12,484 nucleotides of DNA, taken from contig CABQJB010000045.1 of assembly GCA_902464195.1 (NCBI GenBank), positions 1 to 12,484 on the forward strand, written 5' to 3'. The position numbers and the translations under genes are program-made. The notes below the pieces were generated by a model. That model was not told the DNA's origin. It saw only the letters and a list, made by a program, of their open reading frames with translations, and did not search any database. The stretch comes from an uncultured Megasphaera sp. GTDB lineage: Bacteria; Bacillota; Negativicutes; Veillonellales; Megasphaeraceae. Of this stretch, positions 6,841 to 12,484 are shown piece after piece; the first letter of the stretch is position 1, and every line of letters begins with the position of its first letter.

Positions 6841-8004
6841 CTAGTCTTTTTTCACGAAAGGGCCTGCATCGGTCATCAACGAGGCCAGGCGGTTCATGCG
6901 GAAGTCTTCGACGACCTGGATGAAAGGCTTGTAATGGATAGGATTTTCAGCAAAACCGAAGAGATGAGACGGGCAGTCGCAATCGGTACAGCCAAAGCCC
7001 TCGATACGCCAGTCGGCTATGGCGTCGACAGCCCGGGCCAGGTCATGTTCCAGGTCATCGGCCGTCCGGATGGGCAGGGCAGCGACGACGTCGGCTTCCT
7101 GGCGCAGGTAATCGATGTGCCAGTGCATCCTCTTGCGCTTGCGGCTGTGCCGGGCCAGGCGGGCAGCCAGGTTCTTCCGGGCCGACCCGGTATAGACGTA
7201 ATAGCCGGCGGGAAAATGGAAGTCCCCCTTCGAGCCGATGGCGATGTCCTTCGTGTCTGCCAGATGGAGGATGAATAAATAATCGCCGCTGTCATGGTTT
7301 TCCCGTTCCAGGATGGCCTGGGGATAGGTCAGGACGCCGGCTGTGCCGGGCCTTGAAAAAGAGTCATCCCAGTGCAGTGCCAGGGCCTTCCAGTCCAGGT
7401 GCGGCGCCGCTTCATAAAAAGCCTGGGCAAAGGCCGGATCCGTATGGTAGTCCGGCAGGAACCAGCGGGCCCGGTCCCAGTGGACCAGGAACAAGACGCC
7501 CGTATGGATGCCCTGGCGGCTCATGGCAGCCAGTTCCAAGATATGTTTGCGCCCCCGTTCGGTGACAGCATCGGGGAACATGGCGCCGTCGCGGCTGAAG
7601 AGGGTACACGATTTGACTTCGACGAAAAAGCGCTCTTCGCCCCGGCCCAGGAGCAGGTCGAAACGACTGTCGCCGACGGTGACTTCCCGGCGGATGAGGT
7701 CCCAGTCTTCCCAGCCGGGGATGCGGTGTTCCCGGACCAGCCAGGCTGCCGTATCATTATTGTACTGCGTGTCGAGCAGGATAGGTACGCCGTCGCGCTC
7801 GATGCCGACGACATCGTAAGCCGTTCGGCGCTTGGGATTGGCTGCCGGCCGGACATAGACCGTCACACCGGGAAAGAGCAATTCCCACATGCGCCCGGGA
7901 TTGGGCATATGACAAGTCACAACATCGCCATCCAAGTCAACATGAGCGATGAAGCGATTGGGCCTGTCGACAAAGGCCCCTTTGCGGATAGAAAACATTT
8001 CCAT
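6841..8004 (-). CDS. sfsA: SfsA-DUF123 (GIY-YIG-like) fusion protein
   Basis: 387 aa in two domains. Residues 1 to ~220 are SfsA: NPGRMWELLFPG, then the PD-(D/E)xK-type site D116 (SRFDLLLG), E129-V-K131 (FFVEVKSCTL), and the family hallmark FPDAVTERGRKH. SfsA was named for sugar fermentation stimulation and is now described as a DNA/RNA nuclease. Residues ~237-355 match DUF123 (PF01986), a GIY-YIG-related domain also found joined to endonuclease III: YLFILHL, AGYYVYTGSARKNL, HWHIDYL, and a Cys-rich GFGCTDCDCPSHLF. E. coli SfsA (about 234 aa) has no such tail. The reading frame is continuous, so this is a true fusion in this sequence. The ATG at 8004 has AGGAG (8011-8015) 6 nt upstream; an upstream ATG at 8040 lies inside a terminator-like hairpin. 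Function as a nucleic-acid enzyme is inferred. Confidence 0.87.
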   Translation of the reverse strand: MEMFSIRKGAFVDRPNRFIAHVDLDGDVVTCHMPNPGRMWELLFPGVTVYVRPAANPKRRTAYDVVGIERDGVPILLDTQYNNDTAAWLVREHRIPGWEDWDLIRREVTVGDSRFDLLLGRGEERFFVEVKSCTLFSRDGAMFPDAVTERGRKHILELAAMSRQGIHTGVLFLVHWDRARWFLPDYHTDPAFAQAFYEAAPHLDWKALALHWDDSFSRPGTAGVLTYPQAILERENHDSGDYLFILHLADTKDIAIGSKGDFHFPAGYYVYTGSARKNLAARLARHSRKRKRMHWHIDYLRQEADVVAALPIRTADDLEHDLARAVDAIADWRIEGFGCTDCDCPSHLFGFAENPIHYKPFIQVVEDFRMNRLASLMTDAGPFVKKD

Positions 8005-8022
8005 AGGATACTCCTGTCTGTG

Positions 8023-8057
8023 AAAAAGGGCTTGTCGCACGGCGACAAGCCCTTTTT
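8023..8057 (-). terminator. Terminator-like hairpin between dapF and sfsA, in the sfsA leader
   Basis: A 16-bp perfect stem (AAAAAGGGCTTGTCGC at 8023-8038 with 8042-8057) closes a 3-nt ACG loop, with five U at its minus-strand end. It can end dapF transcripts, but it also sits only 7 bp upstream of the sfsA ribosome binding site. Confidence 0.85.
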
Positions 8058-8084
8058 AGTGGTTAGTGGTTAGTGGCTAGTGAT
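8057..8084. repeat. Four-unit heptamer array (clearest copy)
   Basis: TAGTGGT, TAGTGGT, TAGTGGC and TAGTGAT run head to tail in exact 7-bp register, starting at the last T of the hairpin. Confidence 0.85.
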
Positions 8085-8098
8085 TCGTATTTTACAGT

Positions 8099-8209
8099 GT
8101 AGGGGTCGCCACGTGGGCGACCCGTCATGGAATTGGGATGATTCTCCTAACGAGCTGTTCAGGGAATCATACATTTCCTGAAACGGGCTCGCCACGTGCG
8201 AGCCCCTAC
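8099..8209. repeat. 111-bp MITE-like element with palindromic inverted ends
   Basis: The left end starts GTAGGGG and folds as GGGTCGCC/GGCGACCC (8103-8110, 8116-8123). The right end, inverted, folds as GGGCTCGC/GCGAGCCC (8185-8192, 8198-8205) and finishes CCCCTAC. Read outward-in, 18 of 26 terminal bases agree; most differences fall in stem positions and keep both stems paired. The interior (~8127-8181) is not coding and holds a smaller inverted repeat, ATGATTC/GAATCAT (8138-8144, 8164-8170). No clear target-site duplication is visible. Confidence 0.65.
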
Positions 8210-8214
8210 GAACT

Positions 8215-8241
8215 GCGGGCCGCCCTTTGGGCGTCCCCTAC
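8215..8241. repeat. GTAGGGG-type palindrome overlapping the dapF stop codon
   Basis: On the minus strand it begins GTAGGGG at 8241-8235 and folds as GGGACGCCC-AAA-GGGCGGCCC with one mismatch. It nearly matches 4066-4094. The TAG within GTAGGGG (8240-8238) is the dapF stop. Confidence 0.75.
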
Positions 8242-9077
8242 GCTTCCAGCCATTCGCCGGTGAAGGTGACGGCTGCCGGGCCGGTCATGTAGACGTTGCC
8301 GTCTTGTTCGTTGTATTCGATGTGCAGCGTGCCCAGGTAGAGCTGGACGTCGACGCTGCGGCCGGTGAAGCCGTTCAGGAAGGAGCCGACGGCGCAGGCG
8401 CAGGAACCGGTACCGCAGGCCAGGGTGGCACCGGCACCGCGTTCCCACGTATGGACTTTGATGGTGTGGTCGTCGATGACCTGGACGAAGTTCATGTTGG
8501 TCTTGCGCGGGAACGCCTTATAGGTTTCAAATTTCGGGCCCAATTCGTGGAGGTTGACTGCGTCGACGTCTTTGACATAGGTCATGGTATGGGGAACGCC
8601 CATGAGCAGGCTGGTGATGTTATAGGTCTTGCCGTCGATTTCGATGGGTTCATCGATGACCGGGCCAGACGGGCCTTCCATGGGGATCTGGGCACGGTCC
8701 GTAAAGGGCTTGCCCATGTTGATGGTGACCAGGCTGACTTTGCCGTCGTCACCGACGGTGACTTTCGGTTTCATGATACCGGCCAGGGTTTCAACGGCGA
8801 ATTCTTTCTTGTCGATGATGCCGTTGTCGTAGACGTATTTAGCAAAGCAGCGGATGCCGTTGCCGCACATTTCCGCTTCACTGCCATCGGCATTGATGAT
8901 GCGCATGCGGACATCGGCTTTATCGCTCGGTACGATGACGATGATGCCATCGGCACCGATGCCCGTATGGGGAGCACACATCTTGACGGCCAGCTGGGAA
9001 AAATCCTTGTCTGCGCCGTTTTTATCTTCCAAAAAGACGAAGTCATTGCCTAAGCCGTGCATTTTTACGAATTTCAT
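8238..9077 (-). CDS. dapF: Diaminopimelate epimerase DapF
   Basis: 279 aa, the standard family length. It converts LL- to meso-diaminopimelate, the penultimate step of lysine synthesis and the supply of the murein cross-linking residue, without a cofactor. Both catalytic cysteines are in place: C71 in AEMCGNGIRC and C221 in ATLACGTGSCA. The start MKFVKMHGLGNDF, the motif HTGIGADG and the WERGAGAT turn are all typical. It is cytoplasmic. The ATG at 9077 has GGAGGG (9085-9090) 7 nt upstream. It stands alone, divergent from an AraC regulator across 158 bp. Its last codon and stop lie within a GTAGGGG repeat, so the C-terminal residues (EWLEA) may have been set by that repeat. Confidence 0.97.
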   Translation of the reverse strand: MKFVKMHGLGNDFVFLEDKNGADKDFSQLAVKMCAPHTGIGADGIIVIVPSDKADVRMRIINADGSEAEMCGNGIRCFAKYVYDNGIIDKKEFAVETLAGIMKPKVTVGDDGKVSLVTINMGKPFTDRAQIPMEGPSGPVIDEPIEIDGKTYNITSLLMGVPHTMTYVKDVDAVNLHELGPKFETYKAFPRKTNMNFVQVIDDHTIKVHTWERGAGATLACGTGSCACAVGSFLNGFTGRSVDVQLYLGTLHIEYNEQDGNVYMTGPAAVTFTGEWLEA

Positions 9078-9143
9078 AGTTGAACCCTCCGTGAAAAAAT
9101 ATCTATACTACTATCATTGCTTACTTGAATCCTTACAATTGTT

Positions 9144-9149
9144 ATTATA
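9144..9149 (-). promoter_or_regulatory. Candidate -10 box for dapF
   Basis: A perfect TATAAT on the minus strand, 67 bp before the dapF start. The best -35 (TTGCCA at 9168-9163) is only 13 bp away, too close, so the match is partial. The -10 lies inside a short inverted repeat (ATTGT 9138-9142, ACAAT 9149-9153) in the dapF-araC spacer. Confidence 0.35.
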
Positions 9150-9235
9150 CAATAGCGGAAAGTGGCAAATATATGTAGATAATGCTCTTTATATTGCAAA
9201 TTCGGCTATAAGGAAAGGTGTGAGGTGATACAAGT

Positions 9236-10078
9236 ATGGCACAAAAGACGGGGTATTTAGCGGAAAAACTCAAACTCTTCCATCTATCGGATAAACGGCA
9301 ATGGACCTGCCCCTATCATTACCACGATTTCGATAAGATCACCCTCTTTTTCCGGGGCCACGTATCGTATGACGTCGAAGGGACGGCGTATGACTTGCAG
9401 CCTTTCGACATCGTCGTCATCCCGGCTGGCCGGATTCACCGCCCCATCATCTATGGCGATGAAGTCTACGAACGCATCATTGCCTATATTTCCCCGGCCT
9501 ATCTGCAAGGCTATGAACGCCGCGGCTGTCCGGCCGGCCAGATATTCACGCGGAAAAACGCCCCCATCCTGCGCCAGCCCCAGGAAGCGGACAACTTGTA
9601 CAATGTATCGTGCCGCCTGCGCCGGGCCTGGTCTGACCCGGGACCGGAAAGCCCGCTCTTGCAGGAAACGCTGTTTACGGAATTCATGATCCACCTGACC
9701 CGGGCCCTGCAGAAAGACAAGCTCCGCGTCGTCCAGAAAGGCCACCAGAACGAGAAGATACGCCGCATCCTGGCCTATATCGAAGATAACCTGGGCGGCG
9801 ACCTGTCCATCCCCAGCCTGGCTGCGGCCTTTTTCATGAGCCCGGACTACCTCATGCACCTCTTCAAGGCCGAAACGGGCATGACCGCTGCCAGCTACAT
9901 TACGACCAAGCGGCTGCAAAAAGCCCGCCACCTCATGCAGGAGGGGCGGGCTTTGACGGAAATCTGCTATGACTGCGGATTCACGACGTATTCGACATTT
10001 TACCGGGCCTGGAAAAACCGCTATCACACGTCACCCAAAGAGGGTATCCGTGCCTTCCCCGATGCCTTCGACGAATAA
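9236..10078 (+). CDS. AraC-family transcriptional regulator
   Basis: 280 aa with the common cupin-plus-HTH layout. The N-terminal sensing domain (~25-95) has YHYHDFDKITLFFRG, YDLQPFDIVVIPAG and the His of RIHRP, as in AraC_binding/cupin folds. The C-terminal pair of helix-turn-helices (~175-272) shows LSIPSLAAAFFMSPDYLMHLF for the first motif in two parts (SIPSLAAAFFMS, PDYLMHLFK) and ALTEICYDCGFTTYSTFYRAWK-type residues 239-260 for the second, followed by the usual YHTSPKE. It likely senses a small, possibly sugar-like or carboxylate ligand; which is unknown. The ATG at 9236 has GAGGTG 8 nt upstream. It is divergent from dapF and convergent with the hydratase gene, whose stop codon abuts its own. 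Its target is not evident. Confidence 0.9.
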   Translation: MAQKTGYLAEKLKLFHLSDKRQWTCPYHYHDFDKITLFFRGHVSYDVEGTAYDLQPFDIVVIPAGRIHRPIIYGDEVYERIIAYISPAYLQGYERRGCPAGQIFTRKNAPILRQPQEADNLYNVSCRLRRAWSDPGPESPLLQETLFTEFMIHLTRALQKDKLRVVQKGHQNEKIRRILAYIEDNLGGDLSIPSLAAAFFMSPDYLMHLFKAETGMTAASYITTKRLQKARHLMQEGRALTEICYDCGFTTYSTFYRAWKNRYHTSPKEGIRAFPDAFDE

Positions 10079-12361
10079 TTAGCGGTTCCGGTTGTAATTG
10101 ATGAGGCAGCCGGCTTTGACGATTTTCTTTTCATCGTCCGTCATGGGCGCGATGTAAAGCGTCAATTCACGCAGGTCCTTGCCGACGACATAGGCCTTGA
10201 TGGCTTTCATGTCGCCGTCGAGGGCTTTTTTGACGTCCGGCACGTAGATGTAATCGCCGATTTCAAAGTCCGGCTGGCCTTCCATCTGGAAAGGCAGCAT
10301 GCCCCAGTTGATGACGTTGGAACGATAGCGCTTGGTCGCATATTCCTGGCAGATGTTGGCCAGGCCGCCGAGGACGCGCTGGCAGCTGGCAGCCTGTTCA
10401 CGGGCCGATCCGTCGCCGGGCTTGATGCAGTAGATCATGCTGCCGATTTCCACATCCTTCATGGAAACGTCGCCAAAGTGGGCGCGCAGGACGGCGAAGA
10501 TGTCTTTCAGGGCCGGGTCGACACCGGCCGGGCAGTCGCCGGCCAGGCGGGCCCGTTCTACTTTATCCACGGCTTTGGCCCGGCCTACATAGTCCGGATC
10601 GCGGCGGGACAAGGTGAATTCTGCCAACCCCAAAGGATTGGAGCGGTACGACGACGTTTCGCCGGACGGAATGAGTTCGTCTGTCGTCGTGACCGGGTCC
10701 ATGATTTTCGAGCAGACCTTGAGCAGAATGGAATCGGCCAGGGGTTCCATGTCCGGCCAATCCTTGATGTTCGGACCATAGACCAGGGAAGCACCTTCAT
10801 CGGCCTTGCCGAAGCCCTGATAGACGCGGGTAGCGTAGGGCTGGTCGTCGTAATCATAGGGTGTTTCGACGTAGTCATCCATATAGCCTTCGGCCGACGT
10901 CAGGACGCCGCCGTTGGCTGCTGTGGCGGCGATGGAACGGGCATCCATGAGGGCAACCGACGCGAACTGGCCATTGCCCGGCTTCGAGCCTTCGCGGTTC
11001 GGGAAATTACGCGTCGTATGGCGGATACTGAAGGCATTGTTGGCCGGTGTATCACCGGCACCGAAGCAGGGGCCGCAGAAGGCCGTCTTGAAGATGGCAC
11101 CCGCTTCCAGGAGCGATGCGACGGCGCCTTTGCGGACCAGGTCGAGGTAGACCGGCTGCGACGACGGATAGACGTCGAGAGTGAAGTTGCCATTGCCGCA
11201 GGAAGCCTTCTTGAGGATATGGGCGGCGGCCATGACGTTGCTGTAGTTGCCGCCGGCACAGCCGGCGATGACGCCCTGCTGGACCCGGAGCTTGCCGTTC
11301 TTGATTTTATCGGTCAGGCTGTATTTCAAATCCTTGTTGCTCATGCGGCCGTTGATGGCTTCTTCCGTTTCATGGAGGATATCTTCCAGATTGGCATTGA
11401 GTTCATCAATGGTAAAGGCGTTGCTGGGATGCATGGGCATGGCAATCATCGGCTTGATGGTGCTCAGGTCGATGTAAATCATGCCGTCGTAATAAGCGAC
11501 ATCGGCAGGATTCAATTCTTTATAGGCGTCACCGCGGCCATGCTGGGTCAGGTAGGCCCTGGTGTCGTCATCGGTCCGCCATACCGACGAGAGACACGTC
11601 GTTTCCGTGGTCATGACGTCGACGCTGTTGCGGTAGTCCGTCGTCATGGAAGCGACGCCGGGGCCGACGAATTCCATGACCTTGTTCTTGACATAGCCGT
11701 TCTTGAAGACGGCGCCGACGATGGCGATGGCAATGTCATGCGGGCCGACGGCCGGGCTCGGCTTGCCCGTCAGGTAGACGCCGACGACGCCGGGGTAGGC
11801 GATATCATAAGTATCGCACAAGAGCTGCTTGACCAGTTCGCCACCGCCTTCGCCGACGGCCATGGTCCCTAAGGCGCCATAGCGGGTATGGCTGTCGGAG
11901 CCGATGATCATGCGGCCGCAGCCGGCCATCTTTTCACGCATGTACTGATGGATGACGGCGACGTGGGGCGGTACGAAAATGCCGCCGTATTTCTTGGCTG
12001 CCGACAGGCCGAAGACGTGGTCGTCTTCATTGATGGTGCCGCCGACGGCGCAGAGCGAATTATGACAGTTCGTCAGCACGTAGGGAAGAGGGAATTTTTC
12101 CATACCCGATGCCTTAGCCGTCTGGATGATGCCGACAAAGGTAATGTCGTGGGAAGCCATGGCGTCGAATTTGATCTTCAAGTGTTCCATGGAGCCCGAC
12201 GTATTATGATTTTTTAAGATAGAATAGGCGATGGTCCCTTTCCGCCCTTCTTCCTTAGAAACGGTCTTGCCTGTGAGCTGTCTGAGTTTGGCCGCATCCT
12301 GTTCCGGCACGATGTCCGTCCCGTTGACGAGATATGCGCCTCCATCATATAACTGAATCAT
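10079..12361 (-). CDS. Aconitase-superfamily hydratase (YbhJ-like / aconitate hydratase)
   Basis: 760 aa. The three [4Fe-4S] cysteines of the aconitase family are visible: C368 (IAGCAGGN) and C429/C432 ([11 protein letters not shown]). [12 protein letters not shown] (154-165) and [13 protein letters not shown] (446-458) are conserved active-site stretches. The C-terminal swivel domain has [10 protein letters not shown] and the [14 protein letters not shown] segment that contacts substrate in aconitases. Overall it most resembles the ~750-760 aa group annotated simply as hydratase (E. coli YbhJ type) rather than AcnA or AcnB. It may interconvert citrate and isocitrate or act on a related hydroxy acid. 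The ATG at 12361 has AAAGGAGGG (12368-12376) 6 nt upstream; an in-frame ATG at 12460 would translate the leader hairpins and is rejected. It is cytoplasmic, with no tricarboxylic-acid partner gene in view. Confidence 0.9.
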   Translation of the reverse strand: MIQLYDGGAYLVNGTDIVPEQDAAKLRQLTGKTVSKEEGRKGTIAYSILKNHNTSGSMEHLKIKFDAMASHDITFVGIIQTAKASGMEKFPLPYVLTNCHNSLCAVGGTINEDDHVFGLSAAKKYGGIFVPPHVAVIHQYMREKMAGCGRMIIGSDSHTRYGALGTMAVGEGGGELVKQLLCDTYDIAYPGVVGVYLTGKPSPAVGPHDIAIAIVGAVFKNGYVKNKVMEFVGPGVASMTTDYRNSVDVMTTETTCLSSVWRTDDDTRAYLTQHGRGDAYKELNPADVAYYDGMIYIDLSTIKPMIAMPMHPSNAFTIDELNANLEDILHETEEAINGRMSNKDLKYSLTDKIKNGKLRVQQGVIAGCAGGNYSNVMAAAHILKKASCGNGNFTLDVYPSSQPVYLDLVRKGAVASLLEAGAIFKTAFCGPCFGAGDTPANNAFSIRHTTRNFPNREGSKPGNGQFASVALMDARSIAATAANGGVLTSAEGYMDDYVETPYDYDDQPYATRVYQGFGKADEGASLVYGPNIKDWPDMEPLADSILLKVCSKIMDPVTTTDELIPSGETSSYRSNPLGLAEFTLSRRDPDYVGRAKAVDKVERARLAGDCPAGVDPALKDIFAVLRAHFGDVSMKDVEIGSMIYCIKPGDGSAREQAASCQRVLGGLANICQEYATKRYRSNVINWGMLPFQMEGQPDFEIGDYIYVPDVKKALDGDMKAIKAYVVGKDLRELTLYIAPMTDDEKKIVKAGCLINYNRNR

Positions 12362-12378
12362 TCCAAGCCCTCCTTTGT

Positions 12379-12398
12379 CACCGCCAGCCTGGGCGATG
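12379..12398 (-). promoter_or_regulatory. Hairpin just upstream of the hydratase ribosome binding site
   Basis: In the minus-strand RNA, CAUCGCC (12398-12392) pairs with GGCGGUG (12385-12379), 7 bp including one G-U, around a 6-nt CAGGCU loop. It ends 2 nt before the AAAGGAGGG site and so could affect translation. Confidence 0.4.
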
Positions 12399-12407
12399 GC
12401 TTTTCTC

Positions 12408-12439
12408 ATTGTGAAAATATCGCAATTCATTTTCACAAT
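12408..12439. promoter_or_regulatory. 11-bp inverted repeat in the hydratase leader (operator or RNA hairpin)
   Basis: Perfect arms ATTGTGAAAAT (12408-12418) and ATTTTCACAAT (12429-12439) flank a 10-bp spacer. Arm centres are 21 bp apart, two helical turns. It lies downstream of the putative -10, so it fits a repressor road-block or a 5' UTR stem-loop. Confidence 0.6.
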
Positions 12440-12465
12440 ATAAAATTTTAAGCATTTCAATAAAT

Positions 12466-12471
12466 ATTATA
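12466..12471 (-). promoter_or_regulatory. Candidate -10 box for the hydratase gene
   Basis: A perfect TATAAT on the minus strand in a very A/T-rich stretch. The matching -35 would fall just outside the window. The implied leader is about 95-100 nt. Confidence 0.5.
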
Positions 12472-12484
12472 TCATAATTAAAAC

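Noticed and set aside
6780..6850. Terminator after sfsA
   Set aside because: A-rich and T-rich runs flank the sfsA stop, but no stable G/C stem lies between them; the region is better explained by the promoter of the next unit.
10478..11872. A 464-codon plus-strand open frame antisense to the hydratase gene
   Set aside because: It lies wholly inside a gene with intact aconitase motifs; the product is Gly/Asp/Arg/Val-rich without recognisable domains. The same applies to 8196-9053 over dapF.
12379..12398. Iron-responsive element (IRE) upstream of an aconitase-family gene
   Set aside because: The hairpin has a 6-nt loop starting CAG, but an IRE loop is CAGWGH with C1-G5 pairing. Here it is CAGGCU and the bulged C in the stem is missing.
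12408..12439. Rex or CRP/FNR operator
   Set aside because: The half-sites look similar, but TTGTGAA and TTCACAA are 16 bp apart instead of 4 (Rex), and TGTGA/TCACA are not 6 bp apart (CRP).
1..12484. CRISPR array, IS element, prophage or defence island
   Set aside because: No regularly spaced repeats of CRISPR length, no transposase, integrase or phage-like frame, and the genes are ordinary chromosomal families.

Overview
The window looks like chromosome from a diderm Firmicute (class Negativicutes), most likely a Megasphaera-like member of Veillonellaceae. Low-GC Firmicute habits (strong AGGAGG-type ribosome binding sites, short A/T-flanked hairpin terminators, MarR, AraC and RocB-type families) occur beside outer-membrane genes: an OmpA-family porin/anchor and an OmpH/Skp periplasmic chaperone. 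The genus is inferred from family resemblance; no rRNA or marker gene is present to confirm it.

Layout. Minus strand: ompA-like gene (138-1259); a two-gene unit of a GtrA-family membrane protein and a RocB-like M20 peptidase (1399-3399). Plus strand: a MarR-type regulator (3576-4016), divergent from that unit. Minus strand: GntP-family permease (4148-5545); HD-domain protein followed closely by OmpH (5753-6779); a two-domain SfsA-DUF123 nuclease-like protein (6841-8004); dapF (8238-9077). Plus strand: AraC-type regulator (9236-10078), divergent from dapF and abutting tail-to-tail, with no gap, an aconitase-superfamily hydratase on the minus strand (10079-12361).

The genes are mostly housekeeping and do not form one pathway. 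The one thematic link is the envelope: DapF makes meso-diaminopimelate, OmpA binds it in peptidoglycan, and OmpH chaperones outer-membrane proteins. I see no CRISPR array, IS element, prophage, tRNA or rRNA. No gene-free stretch exceeds about 210 bp.

The most unusual content is intergenic. Near-identical hairpin terminators with a GTCGC/GCGAC-type core recur at five places. Each lies beside a degenerate tandem heptamer (consensus about TAGTGGY). At three loci a palindrome starting GTAGGGG is also nearby. One pair of palindromes forms a 111-bp MITE-like element whose two ends differ by compensating changes, and another copy supplies the dapF stop codon. The other notable points are the SfsA-DUF123 fusion, a terminator-like hairpin in the sfsA leader, and an 11-bp inverted repeat upstream of the hydratase.
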